Both the position numbers and the translations under genes were made by a program. Below the pieces are notes generated by a model. That model made no database searches. It had not been told where the DNA came from and worked only from the letters and a program-made list of their open reading frames with translations. A stretch of 64,000 nucleotides of DNA, taken from contig CALUZA010000009.1 in assembly GCA_944325185.1 (NCBI GenBank), positions 1-64,000 of the forward strand, written 5' to 3'. Shown piece after piece: positions 1-7,627 of this stretch (positions within the stretch are counted from its first letter, which is position 1; each line of letters starts with the position of its first letter). This DNA is from Candidatus Gastranaerophilales bacterium. Lineage in GTDB: Bacteria > Cyanobacteriota > Vampirovibrionia > Gastranaerophilales > Gastranaerophilaceae.

Positions 1-398
1 GGCAAGCTGAAAAAGACAAACTTAAAATTCAGTTAGATGAGATTGACAAATTAGATAAACAGTTTTATGAACAAGCAGACACTCTGCTTAGTTTTACTGA
101 TAATGCTTATGAATTTTACTTAAAGGGTAATACTACTCAACGAAGAAAAATATTAGAAATAATAAGTGAAAAAATCACCTATAAAGATAAAACTTTTAAC
201 CTCATATTAAAACCAGTTTTCCAAACAATAGTAGAAAATCAGTACAATTTACGCAATAATTTTACCAATAATCGAACTCTGGAATTGGGCGTTAAAAAAG
301 GGTTTGAACCTGATTCAGCCCAAAATAAACGAAAAAACTCCCCAGGTTGGACTCGAACCAACAACCTACCGGTTAACAGCCGGTTGCTCCGCCATTGA
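1..398 (+). CDS. Serine site-specific recombinase, C-terminal fragment (5' end outside window)
   Basis: An open frame enters from the left edge (first full codon at base 3) and gives 131 residues before TGA at 396-398. The stretch LLSFTDNAYEFYLKGNTTQR, followed by RKILEIISEKITYKDKTFNL, resembles the region after the zinc-ribbon/coiled-coil part of large serine recombinases, which move phages and conjugative elements. The catalytic domain is not in view. The last 20 or so codons (from about 338) are antisense to a tRNA-Asn gene, so the reading frame ends inside the tRNA. This suggests the native end of the protein was altered at an integration junction, or that the true stop was lost. The family call rests on a short tail only. 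Confidence 0.6.
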   Translation, partial: QAEKDKLKIQLDEIDKLDKQFYEQADTLLSFTDNAYEFYLKGNTTQRRKILEIISEKITYKDKTFNLILKPVFQTIVENQYNLRNNFTNNRTLELGVKKGFEPDSAQNKRKNSPGWTRTNNLPVNSRLLRH

Positions 399-409
399 GC
401 TACTGAGGA
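338..409 (-). tRNA. tRNA-Asn (anticodon GTT)
   Basis: On the minus strand the 72 bases fold as a complete cloverleaf. The acceptor stem has 7 pairs including one T-G wobble. There is a GCTC/GAGC D stem, an ACCGG/CCGGT anticodon stem around loop CTGTTAA, and a GTTGG/CCAAC T stem with loop TTCGAGT. The anticodon GTT lies at 375-377. The discriminator is G and no CCA is encoded. A run of six T follows the 3' end at once and may act as a terminator. A recombinase frame overlaps it antisense, which fits a tRNA gene used as an integration site. Confidence 0.95.
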
Positions 410-411
410 TT
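397..411. repeat. 15-bp direct repeat, copy 1 (5' end of tRNA-Asn)
   Basis: The 15 bases GAGCTACTGAGGATT at 397-411 cover the 5' end of the tRNA-Asn gene and two flanking bases. They recur exactly at 495-509. The copies are 98 bases apart. Confidence 0.8.
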
Positions 412-494
412 AGCGTTTTATAGTTTATTAAATTTTCATTATCGCTCAATAGCGGAGCTTGCTCCGGTTTCTTACCGTTCGTTCACTCACTTGG

Positions 495-509
495 GAGCTA
501 CTGAGGATT
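495..509. repeat. 15-bp direct repeat, copy 2 (possible tRNA remnant or att scar)
   Basis: This is an exact second copy of the 15 bases at 397-411. Upstream of it, TTGCTCCG at 459-466 also matches part of the tRNA gene (384-391). Bases 459-509 therefore look like a broken second copy of the tRNA 5' half with about 24 bases inserted. This could be an attachment-site scar or a simple duplication. Confidence 0.5.
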
Positions 510-514
510 TCATA

Positions 515-534
515 ACCCCTTTGGGGTACTTTTT
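515..534 (+). terminator. Probable rho-independent terminator
   Basis: The stem ACCCC/GGGGT at 515-519 and 523-527 has a three-T loop and is followed by ACTTTTT. It lies upstream of the ytxH-like operon, separating it from transcription that enters from the recombinase side. Confidence 0.5.
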
Positions 535-601
535 AAATATATCAAAAAAAATTTATTTTGCAAGTATTTTTTAAAATATTGATTATTAAACTTTTCGGGA
601 C

Positions 602-630
602 TTTAAAGTTAAATAAAAAAATGCTATAAT
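602..630 (+). promoter_or_regulatory. Extended -10 promoter of the ytxH-like operon
   Basis: TGC-TATAAT at 622-630 is a perfect extended -10 box. The -35 position (602-607, TTTAAA) is poor, as is usual for extended -10 promoters. Transcription would start near 637, giving a 5' leader of about 20 bases that contains AAGGAG. Confidence 0.7.
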
Positions 631-657
631 TACTTACAAGTTTACTAAGGAGATATT

Positions 658-969
658 ATGTGTAAAAAAGAAGATAGCTCATTTGGCTTCGCAATGGGAA
701 TTTTGGCAGGTGTTGTCGGTGGAATTGTTGCAGGTGTTTTGCTTGCTCCAAAATCCGGTGAAGAATCCAGAAAAGAATTAAAAGAGAAAATTGACAATCT
801 TTATGAAAAATATTCGCCTGAAGTGCTTCAAGCGAAAGAACAGGCTTTGTGCGCAATTAAAAGTTCTAAAGATAAAATTGAAGATGCTTATAAAAAATTC
901 AATGATTATTTAAAAGCTAAACAATTAGCTAAGGCAAAAAATAACGAAACAAATGTAGATGAAATGTAG
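658..969 (+). CDS. YtxH-like small membrane protein
   Basis: This 103-residue protein has a glycine/alanine-rich hydrophobic segment at about residues 9-30. It is followed by LLAPKSGEESRKEL, the hallmark of the YtxH family (Gly-rich helix, then APKSGxExR), and then a charged helical tail. Function in the family is poorly known; the members are stress-linked membrane-associated proteins in Bacillus. The start is fixed by AAGGAG seven bases upstream. It heads a three-gene operon with a DUF948-like gene and a second ytxH-like gene, the same pairing as ytxG-ytxH in Bacillus. Cys2, just after the start Met, is not a lipobox. Confidence 0.8.
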   Translation: MCKKEDSSFGFAMGILAGVVGGIVAGVLLAPKSGEESRKELKEKIDNLYEKYSPEVLQAKEQALCAIKSSKDKIEDAYKKFNDYLKAKQLAKAKNNETNVDEM

Positions 970-975
970 GTAGAT

Positions 976-1329
976 ATGCCGGAAGCAAGTGTTAGTTTTT
1001 CAATATTAATGTTTACAAGCGTCGTATGTCTTGTTGTGTTAACTGTTTTTGTTTGCAAGTTAATAATTAGTGCAACAAAACTTATAGATAACACAAATAT
1101 AATTGCAACTAGTGTACAAAAAGAAATTGAGCCTACTTTAAAAGAATTGAAAGAGGCGGCAAAATCAATTAATTCTATTGCAAATTCTGCAGATACAAAG
1201 TTTCAAAATACCAAAGCAAGCATATCATCGTTAATTGGTGCGGGTGCTTGTTTGGGTGGTAAGTTAAGAAGTTTTTCAAAAGGAATAATGAAAGGAATTT
1301 CTTTTGGATTAGGTTTGTTTAGAAAATAA
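976..1329 (+). CDS. DUF948-like (YtxG-type) membrane protein
   Basis: This 117-residue protein has one N-terminal transmembrane helix (about residues 8-31). An amphipathic helical region rich in Lys/Glu/Ser follows, and then a Gly/Lys-rich tail ending in GLGLFRK. This layout and the position between two ytxH-like genes fit the DUF948/YtxG family, whose biochemical role is unknown. It begins six bases after the upstream stop, so it is probably translated from the same mRNA. The family call leans on context more than on sequence identity. Confidence 0.6.
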   Translation: MPEASVSFSILMFTSVVCLVVLTVFVCKLIISATKLIDNTNIIATSVQKEIEPTLKELKEAAKSINSIANSADTKFQNTKASISSLIGAGACLGGKLRSFSKGIMKGISFGLGLFRK

Positions 1330-1347
1330 TAAAGAAAGGAAAATATT

Positions 1348-1620
1348 ATGTCAGCAGGTAAATTTATAGCAGGTTTTGTGGTTGGTGGCGTTGTAGGTGC
1401 TTTAGCAGGAATTTTGCTTGCTCCAAGATCAGGTGAAGAAACTCGTGAAATGATAAAAGATTCTTCTCAAAAAGCTTATGATAAAGCTCAATGTGCTGTT
1501 AAAGAAATTCAACAGAAAGCGGAAAATATCAGCAACGAAATGACTAAAAAAGGCGAAGAATTAATCAATAAAATTCAAGGAATGATTGATAAAAACAAAA
1601 ATCAAGAACAAGAAGCTTAA
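1348..1620 (+). CDS. YtxH-like small membrane protein, second copy
   Basis: This 90-residue protein has a Gly/Ala-rich hydrophobic segment (about residues 5-26), then LLAPRSGEETREMI, the YtxH signature. A Lys/Glu/Gln-rich helical tail follows. It is clearly a paralogue of the gene at 658-969 with a shorter tail. The start has an AAAGGAAAA site. It is the last gene of the operon and is followed directly by a strong terminator. Two YtxH proteins of different length flanking a DUF948 protein suggest a small membrane assembly, but no function can be read from the sequence. Confidence 0.8.
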   Translation: MSAGKFIAGFVVGGVVGALAGILLAPRSGEETREMIKDSSQKAYDKAQCAVKEIQQKAENISNEMTKKGEELINKIQGMIDKNKNQEQEA

Positions 1621-1647
1621 AAAACGAGGCATTTGCCTCGTTTTTTA
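1621..1647 (+). terminator. Rho-independent terminator after the ytxH-like operon
   Basis: An inverted repeat AACGAGGCA/TGCCTCGTT is followed by a run of six T. It starts immediately after the stop codon of the second ytxH-like gene. Confidence 0.9.
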
Positions 1648-1736
1648 TTGTGTATTTTTGTAAAATATATGGGGATATTGTGTAAATATTATATTTTATG
1701 GTTTTTAGTTAAATTGTCAGTGCAAAAAAAAATAAA

Positions 1737-2657
1737 ATGATAAATATAGATCAGTCAATATTTCCTTTTAATATGCCCAAAGTTTCAAGAGCTGTTCAAA
1801 ATGACAGTTCTGCTTCTGTTCTTCAAGATATAGGTATTAATTTAAAAAATGATGAGCAAGAAAATAAAGAATTCGAAAGATTAAACAATTTTAAATCAAA
1901 ACTCAAAATTAGCATGGCAGTACTTTTTGGAGTTTTTGCTGCAGCTATTTTACTTGCATTTAAGGGTGTGAAAAATAAAATGACGCTTGAACAATTCAAA
2001 TCCCAAAAAGGAAGATTTGATAAAGGAATAGCTAAAATTAAAAATCAACCGTATAGCGGAAGCATTATAGTTGAAAAAAATAATAGAAAATTTATCTTAA
2101 ATTATAAAGAAGGTCGGATTGTTCAATCTACTTGTTTTAGGAAATTTGATTGCATTGAAAAACCATTTTTTTATATGAATGATTTTAGAAAAAAATATTC
2201 TTATGGAATTGATTATAGAGTAATAAAACATTATAAATATACTATGGATGGAATGGAATACTTGGCACAAAAGACAACATTTAATGCTGATGAAGTCGTA
2301 TCTGAAAAGTCAAATAGATACATTAATCGTAATTTAAAATCAAGAGTTAAAATATATCCTAATGGTGATGTTTTTTCGGCGTCTGAAGTTATTGAAAAAA
2401 CCAATAACCCCAAGGCCTTTAGGATTAAAACGGTTAATAGTGCAACGGGCGAAGTCTTGAATTCTGAAATTGTTTTATCTAATAAACAAACAGTTGAAGA
2501 TTTTGTGAATGAATTATGGGGTGATAACGTTTTGGAAACTAAAAAAGGTAAAATAATTCAAATTGATAAAATTGGCACAAATGAGTCAGGAGAAAAATTT
2601 GCCATTGTAAATGATGGAAGCGGTTCTAAGAAAGTGGTGCTGGAGCAAAAAAAATAA
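1737..2657 (+). CDS. Hypothetical single-pass membrane protein
   Basis: I do not recognise a family. The 306-residue protein has a polar N-terminal 55 residues and one hydrophobic helix (about 58-76, ISMAVLFGVFAAAILLAFKG). A long basic, tyrosine-rich domain follows that looks beta-rich, with repeated short strands such as GSIIVEKNNRKFILNYKEG. The C-terminal third carries turns of the kind NxxTGEVLNSE and ends in EQKK. With the helix placed internally, one end is cytoplasmic and the other extracytoplasmic. No Shine-Dalgarno precedes the chosen ATG, which lies in an A-rich leader, so the start is uncertain. It is a single gene, convergent with the glycosyltransferase at 2718. Confidence 0.6.
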   Translation: MINIDQSIFPFNMPKVSRAVQNDSSASVLQDIGINLKNDEQENKEFERLNNFKSKLKISMAVLFGVFAAAILLAFKGVKNKMTLEQFKSQKGRFDKGIAKIKNQPYSGSIIVEKNNRKFILNYKEGRIVQSTCFRKFDCIEKPFFYMNDFRKKYSYGIDYRVIKHYKYTMDGMEYLAQKTTFNADEVVSEKSNRYINRNLKSRVKIYPNGDVFSASEVIEKTNNPKAFRIKTVNSATGEVLNSEIVLSNKQTVEDFVNELWGDNVLETKKGKIIQIDKIGTNESGEKFAIVNDGSGSKKVVLEQKK

Positions 2658-2717
2658 AGAATAAAATAATAAATGTAAATATGTGCTTATGATAGTGCGG
2701 TAGGCGAGTTTATTGAT

Positions 2718-3662
2718 TTAAGTTGTTGTTCTTTCTATTTTTTCAAGCATTTTTTTAACGCAATTTTTTGAATTATGATTTAGTTGAACAATTTCATAAG
2801 TTTTTTTTGTAATTTTTTGATATTCTTTTTCGTTGTTTAAATAAAAAGTTATTTTTTTTGTTAAATCATCAAAGCTTTCATAATACGGCAACAATCCTTC
2901 AAATAAGTCTAATTCCTTTCTTTTGTCGGAAATAATAAGTCTTTTACATGCTATAACTTGAAAAGTCCTGTAATTTAATGAACTTAGGCCTTGTGCGTTT
3001 ATATTGTATACAATTTTTGTTTCATTAATGGCTTCTGCCATGTCGTTTTCGTTATCTATAAAACCTTTGTAGGTGGATTTTATGATTTCTTTTTCTTCTT
3101 CGCTTTTACACCTTGAAAGTGCGTCTAAATAATGTTTTTCGATAGCATGCCAGCTAAATTTAAGATTTTTAAAGTATTTGTTTAGGTTTAAATATGTTTC
3201 GAGGCGGATTTTTGTATCCAATCTGCCCATAAAAGAAATATCGTATTTGGTTTTAGATAGAGGTTTTAGTTCTTTGTATATTTCACAATTAACAAAGTGC
3301 GGAAAATAAAAAATATCTTCTTTTTTTGCAAGTTCTCTATCCCAATAAAAAACAAAAATGTCGTTATTTTTTAAATATTTATTATATTTTAAGTATCCTA
3401 CCCCTGCCGTTTTTTCTCGAATAACGTCAGAAAAATACGCAATAGTAGGTATTGTAAGGTTATTTTCGATTTTAAACTTAATCGGTGAAAAATCGTACCC
3501 TACAATGTATTTATAATTTTTGAAATCAAAATTTAATTTGTTTGTATAAAGTTCGTCATAAATATCAATATCGTAATTATTTTGAACAAAGCCATCTTTA
3601 ATGCTTGATGTGGTTAATCTTCCGCCTATACTTTCAGGCATAATTATAAGAGCTTTTTTCAT
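2718..3662 (-). CDS. CgeB-like glycosyltransferase family protein
   Basis: From the chosen start the protein has about 314 residues and begins MKKALIIMPESIGGRLTTS. It has two halves. The N-terminal half carries the phrase YIVGYDFSPIKFK and a spore-coat/CgeB-like segment FPHFVNCEIYKELKP. The C-terminal half has a GT-B style donor region DISFMGRLDTKIRLETYLNL. The segment LNYRTFQVIACKRLIISDKR matches the 'R.FE..ACG.~~i.~' motif of the Glyco_trans_1_2 family. It probably adds a sugar to a lipid or surface glycan in the cytosol; donor and acceptor are unknown. The ATG at 3662 has AAGGA upstream and lies 7 bases after the recO stop, so it is preferred over the ATG at 3680, which would overlap recO. 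Confidence 0.6.
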   Translation of the reverse strand: MKKALIIMPESIGGRLTTSSIKDGFVQNNYDIDIYDELYTNKLNFDFKNYKYIVGYDFSPIKFKIENNLTIPTIAYFSDVIREKTAGVGYLKYNKYLKNNDIFVFYWDRELAKKEDIFYFPHFVNCEIYKELKPLSKTKYDISFMGRLDTKIRLETYLNLNKYFKNLKFSWHAIEKHYLDALSRCKSEEEKEIIKSTYKGFIDNENDMAEAINETKIVYNINAQGLSSLNYRTFQVIACKRLIISDKRKELDLFEGLLPYYESFDDLTKKITFYLNNEKEYQKITKKTYEIVQLNHNSKNCVKKMLEKIERTTT

Positions 3663-3669
3663 AAAATCC

Positions 3670-4440
3670 TTACTGAACAATGTCTAAAACTTCGAAAATT
3701 TTCGTTTTTTTGTGAGAGATATTATCTATGTATTTTTTCATAAACAAAAAGCATTTTTCTAAAACTGCCAAATTTGCAAGAGAATCGTATTTTGTTTCTT
3801 TGTTAAAATCAAAAATTAACAGTGTTTGCATAAACTCTCTTATTTTATCGTGTATTTTTATACAATTTGGACTATTTTTTGCGCATTTTGGACACAAAAA
3901 ACTTCCCATTTGAAATGAAAATACTGCATTTGTTTCAATTTCTTTTTGGCAAATGCTGCACATTTTAAAATCAATCCCCCAGCCTAAAATATTCATTAAT
4001 TTTATTTGAAATTTTAAAACGGAGAGAAGAACTTCCTCTTTTGTTTTTGCTGTTGAAATTTTATCAAAAGCATTGAAAATCAAATCATATATTTCTTCGT
4101 TGTTTTCATCTTGTTTATTTTGATTTGAGCAGAAATTGTTTATAGTTTCTGCTAAATACATTGAATAAGACAGTTTGTCTAAGTCATTTCTTATTTTTGA
4201 AAAAGTATTTAGACTTTGTGCTTCAGCTATTGTGTCTAAATTTTTTCCTTCAAAGAGCATTAATTTGTTTGCAATAAACATTTGGACTCTTGCGCCCAAT
4301 TTTGATTTTGGACGTTTAGCACCTTTTGCAACTGCCCTGATTAGCCCTTTTGTTTTTGAAAACATAACAACAATGCTGTCGTTATCATTTAAAGGGTAAT
4401 TTTTTAGGTTAATTGCTTCTGTTGTAAAATTTTTCTTCAA
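3670..4440 (-). CDS. recO: DNA repair protein RecO
   Basis: This 256-residue protein has the RecO plan. An N-terminal OB fold (about 1-80) includes DSIVVMFSKTKGLIRAVAKG and a basic patch GAKRPKSKLGARVQ that contacts DNA. A helical C-terminal part carries a zinc site (CSICQKE near residue 160, LCPKC near 180). RecO acts with RecR to load RecA at gaps and in the RecF recombination pathway. Translation appears to begin at TTG directly after the TAA of the upstream gene, since no ATG lies near the N-terminal OB fold. This implies translational coupling. It is the third gene of a minus-strand run that starts at pilT. Confidence 0.9.
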   Translation of the reverse strand: MKKNFTTEAINLKNYPLNDNDSIVVMFSKTKGLIRAVAKGAKRPKSKLGARVQMFIANKLMLFEGKNLDTIAEAQSLNTFSKIRNDLDKLSYSMYLAETINNFCSNQNKQDENNEEIYDLIFNAFDKISTAKTKEEVLLSVLKFQIKLMNILGWGIDFKMCSICQKEIETNAVFSFQMGSFLCPKCAKNSPNCIKIHDKIREFMQTLLIFDFNKETKYDSLANLAVLEKCFLFMKKYIDNISHKKTKIFEVLDIVQ

Positions 4441-5778
4441 TTATCTCACCAGATTTAAGAAATCTTCCAGTGCGCTTATTTGTATATTTATTCTCACCTC
4501 TTTATTTATTGAAGCAAATAAGCTTTTGAAGTTTTCTCTTGTGTTAATATCTTTGTCTAAAATGAAAATGTCTTTAATTTTGTTGTTTAGTTTTAATGCG
4601 CTTAAAAGCAGATTTGTTGTTGTTTTTTCGTCTGCAATCGGGTGAACTATAAACCAAGTTTCTGCATTTGCAAGTGAAATCAAGGCTTCATTGTAGTAAT
4701 CTAAATTTAATTCGCCATTGTTTTCAATTGCAAAAAACTCCGGAAACATTGCCCCTTTACATTTTGGACATTCTAAAACAAGAGAGGATATTTCATTGTT
4801 TTTGTTTAAATATTTTTCTTTGCAATTTTTGCAAACGAATAAATTTGAAAGCCCAAATAGAGGCATTAGTTTTGTTTGTGCTGTTTTATTTTCTTTTATG
4901 AATGAATATGAAAATTCGTTTGTTTCAAATAAATTAATTAAATCTTTGCTTGAAACGTTTGTTATTAGGCTTAATTTATGTTGAGTTTGTTTTAGTTGTT
5001 CAAAAAGATTTTTCAATTCTGAAACATTTGTATTTGTTTGCGTGTTGATTTCGCATAATAATTTTAGGGTTTCATCTATTGAATTATTTTGAGATTCTGA
5101 AATTAATTTTTTAAATTTTGAGATATTTTTTGATTTTTCAGATGAATTATCTTGCCCGTAAAAGATTGCTATATTTTTGGTTTTTTGTTCTTGTTGAGTA
5201 TTAATTTCCTCTTGATTGTTCGTTTGTTGAACTGTGTGGTTTTCTTGTTGAATTTCTTGTTGCGGTTCATTTTTTAATTGTTTGTTTTCGGTTAGAGTTG
5301 GCACGGGTGATGAAAATTCTTCAAATGGTTTTGCGCTGAAAGGACTTTGAGAATATGAATTTCTATTTTCTTCTTGTGGTTTGGTTCCAAAAGCATCAAA
5401 AGCATTAATTTTTTGCTCTTGTGTATGATATTCGCTTGGATTGTTTGCACTATAGCTTAAGGAAGTAAGGCTAGAAACCCTGTTTTGATTGAGCGCTTCA
5501 TAAGGAGATGTTGATGTATCCGCATTTACGCCTTGTTGAGATAAAATATCTTCTATTGTCGGAGCCAAAAGACTTTTAATGTCCTCAGGAATTGAAGTAT
5601 TATTTGAAATTTCGATAAATATTTCTTTTAGCAAATCTAAATATTCAAATTTATGACCTCCATGGTATTTTTCATGAAGTTTATATGCTCCGTCTTTTAA
5701 TAGTTTTATGTCCATTTTTCTTAAAGCTACTTCAAGTCTTTTAATTGTCATTATCTCTGTTTCCGGAAATGGCGTCAT
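4441..5778 (-). CDS. Hypothetical zinc-ribbon protein, possibly with a degenerate sirtuin-like C-terminal domain
   Basis: This 445-residue protein has no clear family match. Residues 1-100 are a helical domain. About 100-200 is a low-complexity linker rich in Gln, Asn and Ser. About 200-300 is helical. A four-cysteine zinc ribbon follows at about 315-340 (CKNC, then CPKC 21 residues later). The last 100 residues look like an alpha/beta domain. The order 'zinc ribbon - GAMFPEFFAIENNGEL - about 20 residues - AETWFIVHPIADEKT' recalls the zinc module and 'pdvvfFGE ... lviGTSl' strand of Sir2 enzymes, but without their catalytic His or NAD motifs. AAGGAG supports the start. It lies between pilT and recO and is coupled to recO. 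Confidence 0.55.
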   Translation of the reverse strand: MTPFPETEIMTIKRLEVALRKMDIKLLKDGAYKLHEKYHGGHKFEYLDLLKEIFIEISNNTSIPEDIKSLLAPTIEDILSQQGVNADTSTSPYEALNQNRVSSLTSLSYSANNPSEYHTQEQKINAFDAFGTKPQEENRNSYSQSPFSAKPFEEFSSPVPTLTENKQLKNEPQQEIQQENHTVQQTNNQEEINTQQEQKTKNIAIFYGQDNSSEKSKNISKFKKLISESQNNSIDETLKLLCEINTQTNTNVSELKNLFEQLKQTQHKLSLITNVSSKDLINLFETNEFSYSFIKENKTAQTKLMPLFGLSNLFVCKNCKEKYLNKNNEISSLVLECPKCKGAMFPEFFAIENNGELNLDYYNEALISLANAETWFIVHPIADEKTTTNLLLSALKLNNKIKDIFILDKDINTRENFKSLFASINKEVRINIQISALEDFLNLVR

Positions 5779-5799
5779 ACTTTTTACTCCTTGTTTTAA

Positions 5800-6897
5800 T
5801 TATAAAATTGATTCATCTATACTGTTATCTCTGTATATACCTCTTATCATTTGATCCATTTCGACTTTTTCAAGACTGTATTCCAGTGCAGTTTCTTTTG
5901 TGATAAGTCCTTTTTCATACAGTTCAAATAAAGAGGCATTCATAGTGACTAAATTTGGTTGTTTGCTTAATTGCATCAGATGATATATGTCATTAAATTT
6001 TCCATCTTTAACATAATCCATAACTGTAGAAGTAAAGCTCAAAATTTCAACAGCGGGAGTTAAAAGCCCGTTGTTAACTGTTGGCACAAGCTGTTGATGA
6101 ACTATGCCTCTTATGCAGTTTGCAAGTCGTTTCATAAATTGATTTTGACCGGATTCTTCAATAAAACCTTTTAGTCGATTTATCGAAGGTATTGTTCCGT
6201 TTGTGTGGAGAGTTGAAAAAACAAGATGTCCTGTTTCGGATGCTTCTATTGCGCTTAAAAGCGTTTCTTTATCACGTATTTCTCCGACAAGAATAACATT
6301 GGGGTCTTGTCTTAGGGCATATTTAATTCCTGATTTAAAGTCTTTTACATCGATATCAAGACTCCTTTGTGTGATAATTGATTTTTTATCTTCATATACA
6401 AATTCAACAGGATCTTCAATCGTTACAATATGTTCTTTTCTTGTTTGATTAATAATTTCAATTAAGCTTGCAAGGGTTGTGGATTTTCCGGAACCTGTTG
6501 CTCCTGTTACAAAAACAATTCCGTTATTAAATTTCGTGTATTCTTTGAGATATTCAGGAAGTGCAAGTTCATTTAAAGACTTTATATAATAAGGTATTGT
6601 TCTAAAGGTAAATTTTCCATGGTAAATATCTTTGCAATAATTTACCCTATATCTTGATACCCCTTTAATTTCATAGATATAGTCAAAATCTTTTGCATTT
6701 TTCATTGAGCTTCTGTATTCTGCAGGAAGGGTCTTATCAAGAATTGCTTGGATATCAGCGTATGATATCGGATTTGTTGAAATTTTATAAATTTCTCCGT
6801 TTATTCTTAGAGAAGGCACTTTGTTGCAGTTTAGATGAATATCTGATGCTTTCGCTTTTTGTGACTTTATTAAAAAATCATCTATATCGAATGACAC
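5800..6897 (-). CDS. pilT: Type IV pilus retraction ATPase PilT
   Basis: This 365-residue protein is a GspE/PilT-family secretion ATPase. It has Walker A GATGSGKSTT (about residues 130-140), an Asp box near VTIEDPVEFVYED, Walker B ILVGEIRD and the His box HLVFSTLHTNGT. The N-terminal PAS-like domain contains KASDIHLNC, typical of PilT. PilT hexamers depolymerise type IV pili from the cytoplasmic membrane and drive twitching motility and DNA uptake. The start codon is GTG with AAGGAG ten bases upstream. It is the first gene of a minus-strand run with the zinc-ribbon hypothetical and recO. The final DNSIDESIL tail is longer than the usual end. PilT rather than PilB is favoured by the 365-residue length. 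Confidence 0.92.
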   Translation of the reverse strand: MSFDIDDFLIKSQKAKASDIHLNCNKVPSLRINGEIYKISTNPISYADIQAILDKTLPAEYRSSMKNAKDFDYIYEIKGVSRYRVNYCKDIYHGKFTFRTIPYYIKSLNELALPEYLKEYTKFNNGIVFVTGATGSGKSTTLASLIEIINQTRKEHIVTIEDPVEFVYEDKKSIITQRSLDIDVKDFKSGIKYALRQDPNVILVGEIRDKETLLSAIEASETGHLVFSTLHTNGTIPSINRLKGFIEESGQNQFMKRLANCIRGIVHQQLVPTVNNGLLTPAVEILSFTSTVMDYVKDGKFNDIYHLMQLSKQPNLVTMNASLFELYEKGLITKETALEYSLEKVEMDQMIRGIYRDNSIDESIL

Positions 6898-6987
6898 TTT
6901 TGTAAACTCCTTATGATGTTATTTTATAATGTATTGCTTAAATATGCAATTTGTGTAAAATTGTTAAATTTTACTAAAAATCTTAAA

Positions 6988-6996
6988 TGTGATAAT
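6988..6996 (+). promoter_or_regulatory. Extended -10 promoter of def, probably leaderless
   Basis: TGT-GATAAT at 6988-6996 lies only 8 bases before the ATG of def at 7005. There is no Shine-Dalgarno sequence. Transcription would start at or within two bases of the start codon. Confidence 0.6.
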
Positions 6997-7004
6997 ATTA
7001 TACT

Positions 7005-7625
7005 ATGTCTATTTTAAAAATTATTGAATACGGAAATCCGATTTTAAGAGAAAAATCAAAAGAAGTTACTAAAGTTTCAAAGAAAATAAAAACCCTCATA
7101 ATGGATATGCTGGATACTATGTATAGCGCTAATGGTGTTGGTTTAGCTGCTCCACAGGTGGGTGAGAATTTAAGAATATTTGTAATTGATGTATCAGATC
7201 CTTCGGGTCCGATTAATCCTTTGGTGTTCGTAAATCCAAAAATAATTAAAAAATCCGGTGCGATAAACAGTTATGAAGGTTGCTTGAGCTTTCCAAAAGC
7301 TTATACCAACGTTCGCAGATATGCAAACGTTATGGTTAAAGCTTTAGATATTAATGGTCGTCCTTTTGTTAAAGAAGCACGTGACGGAGAGCTTTTGGCA
7401 AGAGCAATTCAACATGAGTTTGATCATCTTGAGGGCAGGCTTTTTATAGATCATTGCAGAAATAGATTTGAAGCAGATAATGTTCTTCATAAATTTAATC
7501 TTCCTCCGGTTGAAGTTGATAAATTGATTGAGGAAGATGAACTTGAGGAAGAAATAATTAAATACGAAAAAGAACATCCTGAAGTTGTCGAAAAACTAAA
7601 AAAAGAATTGGAGGAAAATCAATAA
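7005..7625 (+). CDS. def: Peptide deformylase
   Basis: This 206-residue enzyme removes the formyl group from nascent N-terminal formyl-methionine. All three signature motifs are present: GVGLAAPQVG (about residues 45-54), EGCLSFP with the metal-binding cysteine, and HEFDHLEG with two metal-binding histidines and the catalytic glutamate. The core ends near residue 165. The remaining 40 residues form an acidic helical tail (EEDELEEEIIKYEKEHPEV), longer than in E. coli. It precedes fmt by two bases, so the enzymes that remove and add the formyl group are co-transcribed, as in many bacteria. It has no ribosome-binding site and a -10 box close to ATG, suggesting a leaderless transcript. Confidence 0.95.
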   Translation: MSILKIIEYGNPILREKSKEVTKVSKKIKTLIMDMLDTMYSANGVGLAAPQVGENLRIFVIDVSDPSGPINPLVFVNPKIIKKSGAINSYEGCLSFPKAYTNVRRYANVMVKALDINGRPFVKEARDGELLARAIQHEFDHLEGRLFIDHCRNRFEADNVLHKFNLPPVEVDKLIEEDELEEEIIKYEKEHPEVVEKLKKELEENQ

Positions 7626-7627
7626 AA

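Noticed and set aside
658-3680. Defence island next to the recombinase
   Set aside because: The genes after the tRNA are YtxH-like, a membrane hypothetical and a glycosyltransferase. None has nuclease, toxin or sensor motifs.
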